Source: JAJDUF01 sp965214295 | GTDB lineage: Bacteria; Chloroflexota; UBA11872; UBA12225; JAJDUF01 | Direction: 5' to 3' | Length of the DNA stretch: 64,000 nt | Assembly (NCBI GenBank): GCA_965214295.1 | Contig: OZ243944.1 | Coordinates: forward strand, 2,852,001-2,916,000 | Shown: positions 17,097 to 25,536 of the stretch, piece by piece | How the letters are laid out: every line of letters starts with the position of its first letter | Numbering within the stretch: position 1 is the stretch's first letter | Made by a program: the position numbers and the translations under genes | Notes under the pieces: model-generated | Seen by the model: only the letters and a program-made list of their open reading frames with translations | Databases searched by the model: none | What the model was told of the DNA's origin: nothing

Positions 17097-18353
17097 ATGG
17101 AGGTGACTGGCAGTGTACGGATCGCCTTGCGGGCGCTCGGAGCCAACAAGCTCCGCTCGGCCCTGACGATGCTCGGTGTGATTATCGGTGTTGGCGCCGT
17201 GATCGCGCTGATGTCCATTGGGACCGGCATGCAGCAGCAAATCACGTCGCAGGTTCGTAGTCTCGGCACCAACCTGCTGTTCATCTCGCCTGGGGCGCAG
17301 CAGACCGGCGGCGTGAGCGGCGGCGCCGGCACGCGGCCGACGCTGACGCTCGACGACAGTGAGGCACTCGTGAATGCCGGCTTCCCGTACCTGGTGGACG
17401 TGGCGGCGCAGCAAGACAGCAGGGCGCAGTTGGTCGCGGGTGGCCAGAACTGGAACTCGCGGGTGAGTGGGGTCTCCCCCTCCTTTCAAGAGGTACGCAA
17501 CGTCCAAGTCGCGCTTGGCGAGTTCATCAACGAAGATCACATGCAGAGCCGCTCGCGGGTGATGGTGCTTGGCGCGAATGTGGCGCAAGAGTTGTTCGGA
17601 GACAGCGACCCCATCGGCGAGACCATCCGCGCGAACAACCAGAGCTTCCGCGTCATCGGCGTGCTGGAAAGTAAGGGCGCAACCGCGCTCGGCAACCAGG
17701 ACGACGTAGTGTACATTCCACTCACGACGATGCAGACGCGGTTTAATCGCACCTTCGGCCGTGGCGGTGCCGCGAGCATCAGCAGCATCGCCGTCCAACT
17801 GACCGACGAGGAGGCCGCGGATCAGGCCGTGCAAGAGATCGCAGCACTGCTGCGCGAGCGGCACGATGTCTTCGAGGATGACTTCACTATTCTGAGCCAA
17901 GAAGACATGGTGGAGACCGTGACGCAAATCACCGCCGGGATCACGCTGTTCTTGGGAGCGGTCGCCGGTATCTCCCTGCTGGTCGGCGGCATCGGGATCA
18001 TGAACATCATGCTGGTCTCGGTCACGGAGCGCACGCGCGAAATCGGCATCCGTAAAGCTCTCGGCGCCAAGCGCAGCAACATCCTGTCGCAGTTCCTGAT
18101 CGAGGCGACCGTCGTCAGTCTGCTCGGCGGCGGCCTCGGCATCGTGATTGGCGTCGGAACATCGCGGCTACTCAGTGGCATTGATTTGGGCAGCCTGAGC
18201 GTTACCGGTGGTCAAGGGTTCCAGACGGTTGTCCCCCTGGATTCCATCCTCTTGGCCTTCGTGGTCTCGGCGGCCATCGGTCTGTTCTTCGGCAGCTATC
18301 CGGCCCTGCGCGCGGCGCAGTTGAACCCGATTGAAGCGTTGCGGTACGAGTAG
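17097..18353 (+). CDS. MacB/FtsX-type ABC permease 1
   Basis: 418 residues. An N-terminal block ALGANKLRSALTMLGVIIGVGAVIALMSIG gives the first membrane helix, then an extracytoplasmic MacB-PCD domain (about 45-270), then three helices with the FtsX signature ERTREIGIRKALGAKR and a C-terminal helix ending in YPALRAAQLNPIEALRYE. ATG at 17097 has an AAAGGGG site; a reading from 17052 has none. Its neighbour downstream is a close paralogue, so the active permease may be a heterodimer or the two may be alternative partners of the single ATPase. Confidence 0.93.
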   Translation: MEVTGSVRIALRALGANKLRSALTMLGVIIGVGAVIALMSIGTGMQQQITSQVRSLGTNLLFISPGAQQTGGVSGGAGTRPTLTLDDSEALVNAGFPYLVDVAAQQDSRAQLVAGGQNWNSRVSGVSPSFQEVRNVQVALGEFINEDHMQSRSRVMVLGANVAQELFGDSDPIGETIRANNQSFRVIGVLESKGATALGNQDDVVYIPLTTMQTRFNRTFGRGGAASISSIAVQLTDEEAADQAVQEIAALLRERHDVFEDDFTILSQEDMVETVTQITAGITLFLGAVAGISLLVGGIGIMNIMLVSVTERTREIGIRKALGAKRSNILSQFLIEATVVSLLGGGLGIVIGVGTSRLLSGIDLGSLSVTGGQGFQTVVPLDSILLAFVVSAAIGLFFGSYPALRAAQLNPIEALRYE

Positions 18354-18448
18354 CAAACCGTGAGCATGGGAGGGGCGCGGCCGGTCGCGCCCTTCCGGGG
18401 GATGCCCACTCCTGGGCAGCGGAGCAGTAGTGTAGGGAGGGAAGAGCC

Positions 18449-19708
18449 ATGAACGCAGCAGTAAGCGTGCGGATTGCCTTGCGGGCGCTCGGCGCCAATA
18501 AGCTACGCTCGGCGCTCACGATGCTGGGCGTCATCATCGGTGTCGGGGCGGTGATTTCCTTGATGTCCATTGGCGCCGGGCTGCAGGAGCAAGTCACCTC
18601 GCAGATCCGCTCGCTCGGCCCCAACCTGCTGTTCGTTACGCCGGGTGCCCAGCAATCGGGCGGAGTGCGCGCCGCGGCCGGCACGCGGCCGACGCTGACG
18701 CTCGACGACAGCGAGGCGCTCGTGAATGCCGGCTTCCCGTTCCTGGTGGACGTGGCAGCGCAGCAAGACAGTGGGGGACAGTTGATCGCCGGCGACCGCA
18801 ATTGGCGCTCGCGGGTGAGTGGGGTGCCCCCCTCCTTCCAATTCGTGCGGAACTCCCCCGTCGCACTTGGCGAGTTTATCAACGATCAGCACATGCAGTC
18901 CCGCTCACGAGTGATGGTGCTTGGCACCAATGTCGCGCAAGAGCTGTTCGGAGACAGCGATCCCATCGGTGAGACCATCCGCGCCAACCGGCAGACCTTT
19001 CGGGTCATCGGCGTGTTGGAGAGTAAGGGCGCCGGGTTCGGCGGCAATCAGGATGATGCGGTCTACATGCCGCTGACGACGATGCAGCAGCGGTTCAATC
19101 GCTTCCGCGGCCGGGGTGGCGCGACCAGTGTGAGCACCATCGTTATCCAGCTGACCGACGAGGAGGCCGCGGATCAGGCCGTGCAAGAGGTCGCGGCGCT
19201 GCTGCGCGAGCGGCACAACGTAGCCCAAGACGACTTCACGATCTTGAGTCAGCAAGACCTGCTAGAGACCGTCGGGCAAGTTACCACCGGCATCACGCTG
19301 TTCTTGGGCGCAGTCGCCGGCATCTCCCTGCTCGTCGGCGGCATCGGGATTATGAACATCATGCTCGTCTCGGTCACGGAGCGCACGCGCGAAATCGGCA
19401 TCCGTAAAGCCCTCGGTGCCAAGCGACGCGACATCTTGATGCAGTTTCTCATCGAGGCGACCGTGGTGAGCCTGTTCGGTGGCGGCATTGGCGTGGCCTT
19501 AGGGATAGGCGGCTCGCGCCTGATCAACACCCTGTTGTCGTCCCTAGGATCAAGCGACTCCGGCGGCCTGAGCTTCGAGACGGTCGTCCCACCGGATGCC
19601 ATCGTCTTGGCTTTCGTGGTCTCGGCGGCCATCGGCCTGTTCTTTGGACTATATCCCGCGCTGCGTGCCGCCCGGCTCAATCCGATTGAAGCGCTGCGCT
19701 ACGAGTAA
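18449..19708 (+). CDS. MacB/FtsX-type ABC permease 2 (tandem paralogue)
   Basis: 419 residues and clearly a duplicate of permease 1: most of the sequence is identical, including ALGANKLRSALTMLGVIIGVGAVI, TRPTLTLDDSEALVNAGFP, MQSRSRVMVLG, the FtsX block ERTREIGIRKALGAKRRDIL and the end RLNPIEALRYE. Differences gather in the extracytoplasmic domain and in the last loop (a SSLGSSDSGGLSFETVV insertion-like stretch). It has its own AGGGAGGGAAGAG ribosome site. No second ATPase or adaptor is present. Confidence 0.93.
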   Translation: MNAAVSVRIALRALGANKLRSALTMLGVIIGVGAVISLMSIGAGLQEQVTSQIRSLGPNLLFVTPGAQQSGGVRAAAGTRPTLTLDDSEALVNAGFPFLVDVAAQQDSGGQLIAGDRNWRSRVSGVPPSFQFVRNSPVALGEFINDQHMQSRSRVMVLGTNVAQELFGDSDPIGETIRANRQTFRVIGVLESKGAGFGGNQDDAVYMPLTTMQQRFNRFRGRGGATSVSTIVIQLTDEEAADQAVQEVAALLRERHNVAQDDFTILSQQDLLETVGQVTTGITLFLGAVAGISLLVGGIGIMNIMLVSVTERTREIGIRKALGAKRRDILMQFLIEATVVSLFGGGIGVALGIGGSRLINTLLSSLGSSDSGGLSFETVVPPDAIVLAFVVSAAIGLFFGLYPALRAARLNPIEALRYE

Positions 19709-19756
19709 GCCGGTCGGCCGGCGCACCGGACACACATCAAGAAGGAGCATGACACC

Positions 19757-20338
19757 ATGGCCCGTTTCAAGCTCAAGTACCGCACTTGGATCATCATCTT
19801 CTCCATCATCGGCCTCGTCGGCGGAGCTTCTTTCGCTGCCGTCAACACGTGGTCGGCGGAGCTATTTCCCGACCAAGAGTCGGCGGCGCAGGCCCAGCCC
19901 GGCGGCCCAGCAGCCCAGCGGCCCAGCGGGCAGTTCGCTGCCGCGGGCGCTGGGGGGCAAGCCGGGCAAGGTACCGGCGCGGCGGCAACCGGCGCCGGAG
20001 CTAGACAGGCCGGCGTCGCGGGTGCTGCCGGTCAGGCTGGCGGCGGCGGCACCGTTGGCACGGTCGAGTCCCTGGCCGGCGACACGCTGACGGTCACGAC
20101 CCAGAGCGGCGGCTCCGTCAAAGCGCAGCTCTCCGAGCAGACCACGATCCAGAAGCGGACACCTGGCAGTCGTGAGACCACGCCCGGCAGCCGCGCCGAC
20201 CTCACGGCCGGGACGCGGGTGATGGTACAAGGGCCGGCCGGCGAAGACGGCACGGTCACCGCGCAAACGATCCAAGTGCTCCCGGCCGGCGCCGGGGGAC
20301 AAGGCCGCGGCGGCCAACGTGGCGGTGGTGGTGCTTAG
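19757..20338 (+). CDS. membrane-anchored protein with DUF5666-like domain
   Basis: 193 residues. Residues 10-30 form a membrane anchor or signal anchor (IIFSIIGLVGGASFAAV). Residues 36-95 are an Ala/Gly/Gln linker of low complexity. The end, from GTVGTVESLAGDTLTVTTQS to ALTVQTIQV-like, is a small beta domain of the DUF5666 type seen in secreted proteins. It has an AAGGAG site and follows permease 2 by 48 bases, so it probably belongs to the export operon as an envelope accessory. The function of the domain is not known. Confidence 0.72.
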   Translation: MARFKLKYRTWIIIFSIIGLVGGASFAAVNTWSAELFPDQESAAQAQPGGPAAQRPSGQFAAAGAGGQAGQGTGAAATGAGARQAGVAGAAGQAGGGGTVGTVESLAGDTLTVTTQSGGSVKAQLSEQTTIQKRTPGSRETTPGSRADLTAGTRVMVQGPAGEDGTVTAQTIQVLPAGAGGQGRGGQRGGGGA

Positions 20339-20427
20339 ACCACGCCGGCACCGGCGTCTCGCCGCCTGGCCGCCTGGCATGGGCATGAAAAACACACCCA
20401 CCCGTCATTGCCATGAAAAACACCTCC

Positions 20428-20454
20428 GTCATTACGGCGAAAGCCGCAATCCAT
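20428..20454. repeat. REP-like palindrome
   Basis: GTCATTACGGCGAAAGCCGC then AATCCATG; stem CGGC/GCCG with the family's GTCATT and AATCCA flanks. Confidence 0.75.
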
Positions 20455-20657
20455 GTCCACGGCGGAGCGGCAGGCCCTAAGCTGGCAAGGATAAGTTTTT
20501 CGGCCGTCGGCGGGTTGAACCTAGCCCCCGGCCCCTTCCCTGAAACAAAAGGGCGTCCGCGCAGCGACCGGCAGTCCCTTCCTTTCAGGGAGGGGATTGG
20601 GAGTGGGTCCGCACTCCCCCGCTCTATCGCTCGGCGCTGGAGCGGGGGCCGGGTGAC

Positions 20658-20776
20658 GGGCCACAGCCGCACCACTCGCGGGCCAAAACTCCGGCCATGC
20701 TGGGCAGACAGTGGAGGCCTTCGACCGCCGGAGTTTTGGCCCGCGATACCTGGCACCATCCGTGCGGCTGTGGCCC
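20658..20776. repeat. nested palindrome element, copy A
   Basis: Outer arms GGGCCACAGCCGCAC (20658-20672) and its exact complement (20762-20776), 15 bp; inner arms CGCGGGCCAAAACTCCGG (20677-20694) and its exact complement (20728-20745), 18 bp. The loop between inner arms is 33 bases. The whole unit recurs in inverted orientation at 50271-50395. Confidence 0.92.
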
Positions 20777-20918
20777 ATCAGGGGGTGAGGAACGGATACC
20801 CCTTCTCTGTGAGGGAGATGGTTGGGGGTAGGTGTGCATCGCCAGCCGAAAAACCTACCCTGGCAGGGAGCCGGCTCCTAGCATCCCTCGGTTTCCCGGC
20901 CGGTTCGAGTAGCGCAGG

Positions 20919-21698
20919 ATGAGCCAGGCACAGCAGCGCCGCGTCTACCGCATCGTCTCGCGTCGCGGCCTCTACCGGCTGGCCATCGCGGCCGCGACGG
21001 CCGGGCCGCTCGCGGCGCTCGGTCGCACCGCGGCTGCCCAGGAGGAGCCGTTCGGCTTTGGCCTGCCGGAAGAGCTGGCAGAGCCACCGCCACCACCCCC
21101 GCCGCCCTACCGACCACCGTTCGGCGGGGACCCCGGTCCGTCCACCTGGTTTGTCTCGCAGTGGTACGGCAACACCGTCTTCGGATACCGCTCGCGGCAA
21201 GGGCTGTACGTAGAAGGCCAGGGTATTCACTTCGGTGTTGACTTCTCGGCCCCATGCGGCACCCCGGTCCTGGCCATCGGGCCGGGGGTGGTGCTGGCCG
21301 TTGATGGCGACTACGGCTCCGCACCGCACAACGTCGTGGTGCGCCATCCCGACGGCAACCAATCGGTGTATGGACACCTCGTCGAGCGCTCCCAGGATGT
21401 TTCGTATGGTCAGGAAGTGGCGGCCGGGGATGTGGTGGGCCGCTCCGGGGACTCGACGGCGCGGTCAACGTGTGACGGCAATCCGCATCTACACCTGGAA
21501 ATTCGCAAGAGCGGCCGGCGTGTGGCCACCAATCCGGTGCCGTTGATTGACCTGAACTGGGAAGCCGCCGCCTTGGGCCATCTACCCTTCGCGGTTGATC
21601 TCGCCAATCCCCGCCAGTGGCAAAGCATCTATCATCAGCCGGACATCACGTTTGGCGGTCCCATCATTAACGACTACGCACGCGCCTGGCCACCGTAG
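20919..21698 (+). CDS. M23-family peptidase with Tat-like signal
   Basis: 259 residues. The N-terminus has SRRGLYRL followed by a hydrophobic stretch ending in an AQ-type cleavage site (about residue 41), which resembles a twin-arginine signal. A short proline tract (about 55-65) leads to the LytM/M23 domain: HFGVDF (zinc His and Asp), a GHLV block, and HLHLE near the end of the domain. By family it cleaves peptide cross-links of peptidoglycan or is a regulator of such enzymes, acting outside the membrane. It stands alone after the repeat-rich gap. Confidence 0.88.
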   Translation: MSQAQQRRVYRIVSRRGLYRLAIAAATAGPLAALGRTAAAQEEPFGFGLPEELAEPPPPPPPPYRPPFGGDPGPSTWFVSQWYGNTVFGYRSRQGLYVEGQGIHFGVDFSAPCGTPVLAIGPGVVLAVDGDYGSAPHNVVVRHPDGNQSVYGHLVERSQDVSYGQEVAAGDVVGRSGDSTARSTCDGNPHLHLEIRKSGRRVATNPVPLIDLNWEAAALGHLPFAVDLANPRQWQSIYHQPDITFGGPIINDYARAWPP

Positions 21699-21840
21699 CC
21701 ACGCTAACCCGTCCCCCGTCGCTGCCCTCCACAGCAAAGGCCGGGCCTCTTCCCCCGGCCCCTCTCGCACCTGCCCCACGCCGGCTTTCCCTATCCCCTA
21801 TCCGCCACCGCCCTCGGGACTACTACAGCTGCCCCTATTG

Positions 21841-21866
21841 TTAGGCGAACATTAGGGGAACGTTAG
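21841..21866. promoter_or_regulatory. 11-bp tandem repeats upstream of the ECF sigma gene
   Basis: TTAGGCGAACA-TTAGGGGAACG-TTAG: two and a half units of 11 bp, 100-125 bases before the sigma gene. Either a response-regulator site (see 13493) or part of an ECF promoter, since GGAAC occurs in it. Confidence 0.3.
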
Positions 21867-21966
21867 CCGTTGGTCAGGTTTCCTGACGCCACTCCCTGCA
21901 CAATGTCTGTGGTGCTGCTGAGACGAGACGGCACCTGCATCGTCCGAACGTGAAAGGAAACCGCTG

Positions 21967-22554
21967 ATGACTACCATCGCCGTGACCATGCCCCGCTATA
22001 GCGCGACGCTCTCCCCGGAAAGCCTCACCGAGCGCTTCGCCGCGATCTTCGAGCAGTACGAGCGGCCGCTCTACCATTACGTGCTGCGGATGATGAGCGG
22101 CGATACCGAGGAAGCCCAGGACCTGACCCAGGACGCTTTTGTCAAGGCGTATACTGCCCTGCCGAAGATGCCGGCCGACCTCAAGGTGAAGCCCTGGCTC
22201 TACCGCATTGCCACCAACGTATGCATTGATGCCCTACGCCGCAAGCGCCTCATCAAGTGGCAGCCGTGGGATCGCTTCCTGGCCCTGTTCCACCCGATGC
22301 AGGTGTCCCCGGACAATCCGGAGCGCCAGGCGCTGCACCAAGAAGAACGGGAGCAGGTCCGGCAGGTCTTCGCGCGGCTCACGCCCAAGCACCGGCGGTG
22401 TCTGGCGCTCCGGGAGTATCAGGGGCTATCGTACGCAGAGATTGCCTGCGAGTTACAGACCACCCCCAACACCGTCAAGACGCTGCTCTACCGCGCCCGC
22501 GAAGCCTTCCGCCGCCACTACCGCCAACTCTACCCTACCAATGCGCTGGCCTAA
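21967..22554 (+). CDS. ECF-type RNA polymerase sigma factor
   Basis: 195 residues. Region 2 is seen in YHYVLRMMSGDTEEAQDLTQ and DAFVKAYTALPKM (about 36-70) and region 4 in LTPKHRRCLALREYQGLSYA followed by LQTTPNTVKTLLYRAREAFR (about 140-185). There is no long region 1, as is normal for ECF factors. An AAAGGAAA site precedes the ATG. No anti-sigma gene lies beside it: the downstream gene is convergent and metabolic. Signal and target genes are unknown. Confidence 0.93.
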   Translation: MTTIAVTMPRYSATLSPESLTERFAAIFEQYERPLYHYVLRMMSGDTEEAQDLTQDAFVKAYTALPKMPADLKVKPWLYRIATNVCIDALRRKRLIKWQPWDRFLALFHPMQVSPDNPERQALHQEEREQVRQVFARLTPKHRRCLALREYQGLSYAEIACELQTTPNTVKTLLYRAREAFRRHYRQLYPTNALA

Positions 22555-22567
22555 GCTGCCGGCGGGG

Positions 22568-23818
22568 CTATACCAGGCCGAGGTGCTCGTCAATCTCGCG
22601 CTGGTAAGCATCCACCGTGCCCGCTTCAACCTCATCGAGCGTCACTGCCCGCCCGGCCAGGCCCGATTCGAATAGCGCGTTGACCAGCGCGACCGTGCGA
22701 CGACCGACCTCGCCCGTCACCTCGGGCGTGGTGCCGGTAAGGACACACGTCGCAAACTCGTGATACTCCTGGGCGAGGATCTTCCAGTCAATCTCGTTGA
22801 ACGGCCCGTCGTAACACCAGACGCGCTCGCCGCCGAACAGCGCCGCTTCTAAGGGGGGCAAGCGGTAGCTCGGCGCCAGATCGAGCATCGCACCATCCGT
22901 GATCGTGCGACCGTCCATATGTACCGTCAACGGTGCGCCTTGGCGGTCGCCCGGCGACGACAGCGAGCCGTTGCTCCCGTACACCGTCCGCTGCCCCTGC
23001 GAGTGACCGACCGCGCCACGATGGGCAATCCACGTGCCGAGGGCGCCGGAGGCGAAGTGCAGCGAGCCAAAGAGGGCGTCTTCACCGGTCGCCTCGAACT
23101 GCTCCGGGTAATCTTGCGCCCACTTGGCGTAAAAGCCGCCCGGGCCACCCGCCCCCGCTGCACGGTAGCGGATCGGTTGCATAATCCGCCCCTCGCCATA
23201 GGCCGTCACGACGTCACCCAAGTAATACATCATAATGTCGGCGTTGTGGATACCCGCATCCGTCACGATGGTGCCCGTGAGCTTGTGATGGCGCCACGGC
23301 GTAATGGCGATCTGCTTCCCGCCACCAATCCCCACTTCCAGCATGAACTGCGGTGTGCCGATAGCGCCGTCCGCCAGCAGGGCCCGCGCCAGCCGGTTGA
23401 TTGGGTCCCGCCGGTAGTTCTCCGCCACCGAGAGCACCAGGCCCCGTTCCCGGGCGGCCGCAATGATCGCATCGCAGCCACGGATGGTCAGTGCCAGCGG
23501 CTTCTCGACCTGCACGTGGAGGCCGGCTTCCAAACAGCGTACCGCGACCCGGTGGTGACTCCCGGCATCGGTCGTGATGTCGCAGCCGCGCAAGCCGTCC
23601 ACGGCCGCCAGGTCTTCGATCCGCTCGCACACCTGCGGTCGTGTCCCCAGAAGTTGCTCGGCCTCGTCCGCAAGGTCCTCGGCGTTCGGCCGCCGGAGGT
23701 CGCAGACCGCGGCGAGCGAGACGTTGTTGAAATCCGAGGCCTGGAGCGTCGCGAGTCCGCGTAGGTGGCGTCGCCCCATCCCACCACAGCCGATAATCGC
23801 CATCGGTAGCGTATCCAT
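22568..23818 (-). CDS. Gfo/Idh/MocA family oxidoreductase
   Basis: 416 residues. The N-terminal Rossmann domain has MAIIGCGGMGRRHLRG (GxGxxG about 10-15) and the EKPLALT block (about 105) with the conserved lysine. The C-terminal half has DAGIHNADIMMYYLGD, giving the usual Asp and His near the substrate. Family members use NAD(P) on sugars or inositols; the substrate here is not evident. Convergent with the ECF sigma gene (13-base gap), and its promoter side faces the toxin-antitoxin region. Confidence 0.9.
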   Translation of the reverse strand: MDTLPMAIIGCGGMGRRHLRGLATLQASDFNNVSLAAVCDLRRPNAEDLADEAEQLLGTRPQVCERIEDLAAVDGLRGCDITTDAGSHHRVAVRCLEAGLHVQVEKPLALTIRGCDAIIAAARERGLVLSVAENYRRDPINRLARALLADGAIGTPQFMLEVGIGGGKQIAITPWRHHKLTGTIVTDAGIHNADIMMYYLGDVVTAYGEGRIMQPIRYRAAGAGGPGGFYAKWAQDYPEQFEATGEDALFGSLHFASGALGTWIAHRGAVGHSQGQRTVYGSNGSLSSPGDRQGAPLTVHMDGRTITDGAMLDLAPSYRLPPLEAALFGGERVWCYDGPFNEIDWKILAQEYHEFATCVLTGTTPEVTGEVGRRTVALVNALFESGLAGRAVTLDEVEAGTVDAYQREIDEHLGLV

Positions 23819-23893
23819 AGCCTTGTAGCTCCTTGTTACGGCCGCGCGTCCGCACTGCGCTCACTGTAGAGCCTTGACTGCCCCGGTGTCGAG

Positions 23894-24026
23894 CGGGAGC
23901 GGCCCTCTCGATAGGCACGATTCCGTACAATCAACCTGCTATGAGTGACCTCACCTTCCGACAATCCCAGAAGCTGGTGGACCAGTGGGTCCACGAGCAA
24001 GGAACCGACTACTGGCATCCTCTCGC
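23894..24026 (+). repeat. 133-bp direct repeat, left copy
   Basis: Identical base for base to 25537-25669 (distance 1643). It contains about 47 bases of upstream sequence and the first 28-29 codons of the MazG-like gene found complete at 25584. The two copies frame both toxin-antitoxin pairs. After 24026 a few gapped matches (GTTGGCC, GGCTC) continue and then vanish. Confidence 0.97.
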
Positions 24027-24105
24027 GCCGCCGGTTGGCCGGCTCGCTACTGATCTACGCCGTAGGGTTCGTTATAGTCGCCAGGAATTCCTCTTGATCA
24101 CATAG
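23941..24105 (+). pseudogene. truncated copy of the MazG-like gene
   Basis: Begins MSDLTFRQSQKLVDQW exactly as the gene at 25584 and matches it for 29 codons, then reads unrelated residues (PPVGRLATDLRRRV...) to a TAG at 24103-24105. It lacks the metal-binding EELGE helix, so it cannot be a working pyrophosphohydrolase. It would be transcribed from the duplicated upstream sequence and may now serve as leader for the toxin-antitoxin genes. Confidence 0.85.
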
Positions 24106-24112
24106 TTGCCAC

Positions 24113-24352
24113 ATGAAGATGACCTTCGACATCGACAACGCGGTCATGCAGCGACTGCGCGCGGAGGCCGCCCGACGGGGGACAACCGTGTCGGACTTGG
24201 TGGAGGCAGGTCTCCGGCACATGATCGATGATCGTTTGCCCGCAGAGGGCCAGTCGGCTGCCTTGCCGCCGCTACCTTCCTGGCGCGGGGGCGGGGAGCT
24301 AGGGGATATATCCAACCGAGACAAACTCTACCGAGTGATGGAAGAGGAATGA
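24113..24352 (+). CDS. RHH-type antitoxin (VapB-like)
   Basis: 79 residues. The N-terminal half (MKMTFDIDNAVMQRLRAEAA, then RRGTTVSDLVEAGLRHMI) fits a ribbon-helix-helix DNA-binding fold; the C-terminal tail is the usual partner-binding extension. Its TGA (24350-24352) directly abuts the GTG of the PIN toxin, so the two are co-translated. It should bind and neutralise that toxin and repress its own promoter. Ribosome site weak. It begins eight bases after the truncated MazG reading frame. Confidence 0.85.
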   Translation: MKMTFDIDNAVMQRLRAEAARRGTTVSDLVEAGLRHMIDDRLPAEGQSAALPPLPSWRGGGELGDISNRDKLYRVMEEE

Positions 24353-24799
24353 GTGCTGGTCTTCGATACGAACGTGCTTATCTACGCGGCCAATGAAGCC
24401 TCCGTGTTTCATCAGCCTTGCCGCCGGCGCCTCGACCAGGCTCGCCAAAACCCAGCATCAGCCTTCCTCACCTGGAGCATCTGCTACGAGTTTCTGAGGG
24501 TCAGCACGCACCCCCGCGTCCTTGGCTCACCCTGGAGCCAGCAAGAAGCCTGGCGCTTCATAGAAACACTGCTGGCCTCACCGGGGTTCGAGTTACTGCG
24601 CGCCACGGCCCATCATCGGGTCGTCTTGGCCCGGACCTTGGCAGAGTTGCCAGACATCTGCGGCAACCTGTTCCATGACCTTCATACGGCGGTGTTGATG
24701 CGCGAGCACAGCCTCAGCCGTATCTGCATCCGCGACACCGATTTCCAGCGCTTCCCCTTCTTGGAGATCGTTGACCCGCTGGGCCGGCAGGATGGGTAG
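24353..24799 (+). CDS. PIN-domain toxin (VapC-like) 1
   Basis: 148 residues, GTG start immediately after the antitoxin stop. PIN acidic residues are in place: FDTNVLIYAA (Asp5), CYEFLRV (Glu about 47), HDLHTAVLMREH (Asp about 106) and IRDTDF (Asp about 123). By family it is a Mg-dependent ribonuclease that cuts tRNA or rRNA and slows growth. Paired with the RHH antitoxin. Confidence 0.9.
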   Translation: MLVFDTNVLIYAANEASVFHQPCRRRLDQARQNPASAFLTWSICYEFLRVSTHPRVLGSPWSQQEAWRFIETLLASPGFELLRATAHHRVVLARTLAELPDICGNLFHDLHTAVLMREHSLSRICIRDTDFQRFPFLEIVDPLGRQDG

Positions 24800-24901
24800 C
24801 CCGCACGCCCGCATGACAATGATCAACCGGCCCTAGTCGACTGGCAGGGTCCACATCAGGGAAGTATGCTGTATTATAGCCGCAATCCACATGGAGGAAG
24901 T

Positions 24902-25117
24902 ATGCGAATCTCCGAGCGAGGACAAATCACCATCCCCAAGCACTTGAGGGAGCGCTTCGGCTTGAATCCCAATGTCGAGGTTGCGATTACGCCTACCGAG
25001 CAAGGCCTACTCATCCACAAAAGGGCCGCTGCAAAACATCCGGTGGAGCGCGTGTACGCTATCCTGGGCAGCGATGGGAACACCGACGATTACGTTGAAA
25101 CAATCCGGGGAAGATGA
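24902..25117 (+). CDS. AbrB/MazE-fold antitoxin (VapB-like)
   Basis: 71 residues. MRISERGQITIPKHLRERFG is the SpoVT/AbrB swapped-hairpin signature. GGAGGAAGT just before the ATG is a very strong ribosome site and decides the start; a longer reading from 24866 has no site. The last bases ATGA overlap the start of the second PIN toxin. It should bind DNA as a dimer and neutralise that toxin. Confidence 0.9.
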   Translation: MRISERGQITIPKHLRERFGLNPNVEVAITPTEQGLLIHKRAAAKHPVERVYAILGSDGNTDDYVETIRGR

Positions 25118-25509
25118 TTACCGCCGTTGACACGAACGTCCTGCTAGACCTCTTCCTCCCCGACGAGATTCACGGTCCCCGGTCGCTGGAACTACTTTGC
25201 AACGCCTACGACCGGGGGCCAATTCTCGTCTGCGACGTGGTCTACGCGGAGCTTGTCCCGGCTTTTGGTGACCGCGCCACACTTGAAGGGGCCCTACGGG
25301 AGATTGGCGCGACGATCTCTCCCATCAATACCGCTATCGCCTACGAAGCCGGGGCGCGCTGGTTACGCTACCGCCAGGCCGGCGGGCCACGGAACCGGAT
25401 TATCACTGACTTCCTGATCGGCGCTCACGCCGCTGCGATGGCCGATACTTTTCTTACGCGAGATCGAGGCTTCTACGCGACCTATTTCCCAGAGTTGCAA
25501 GGCAATTAG
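25114..25509 (+). CDS. PIN-domain toxin (VapC-like) 2
   Basis: 131 residues. Acidic positions: AVDTNVLLDLF (Asp6), VVYAELVPAF (Glu about 43), IITDFLIGAHA (Asp about 96) and LTRDRGFY (Asp about 115). The start overlaps the antitoxin stop by four bases (ATGA), typical of translational coupling. It is not closely similar to the first PIN toxin, so the two pairs were not made by a local duplication. Confidence 0.92.
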   Translation: MITAVDTNVLLDLFLPDEIHGPRSLELLCNAYDRGPILVCDVVYAELVPAFGDRATLEGALREIGATISPINTAIAYEAGARWLRYRQAGGPRNRIITDFLIGAHAAAMADTFLTRDRGFYATYFPELQGN

Positions 25510-25536
25510 GTTTCCACCTTCATCAGACAGCGAGGA

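Larger units (their letters stand above)
20339..20918. other. 580-base intergenic region made of repeats
   Basis: No gene seen. Contents in order: a GTCATT...AATCCA palindrome (20428-20454); a segment with CCTAGCCCCCGGCCCCTTCC and GGGCGTCCGCGCAGCGACC that resembles 56477-56525; and a large nested palindrome (20658-20776) also found at 50271-50395. Confidence 0.6.

Noticed and set aside
16164..17927. Minus-strand open frame of 587 codons
   Set aside because: Antisense to the ABC ATPase and permease 1, both strongly supported.
23941..24105. A separate small functional protein
   Set aside because: Its first 29 codons are an exact copy of the MazG-like gene and the rest is unrelated tail, so it is described as a truncated copy.
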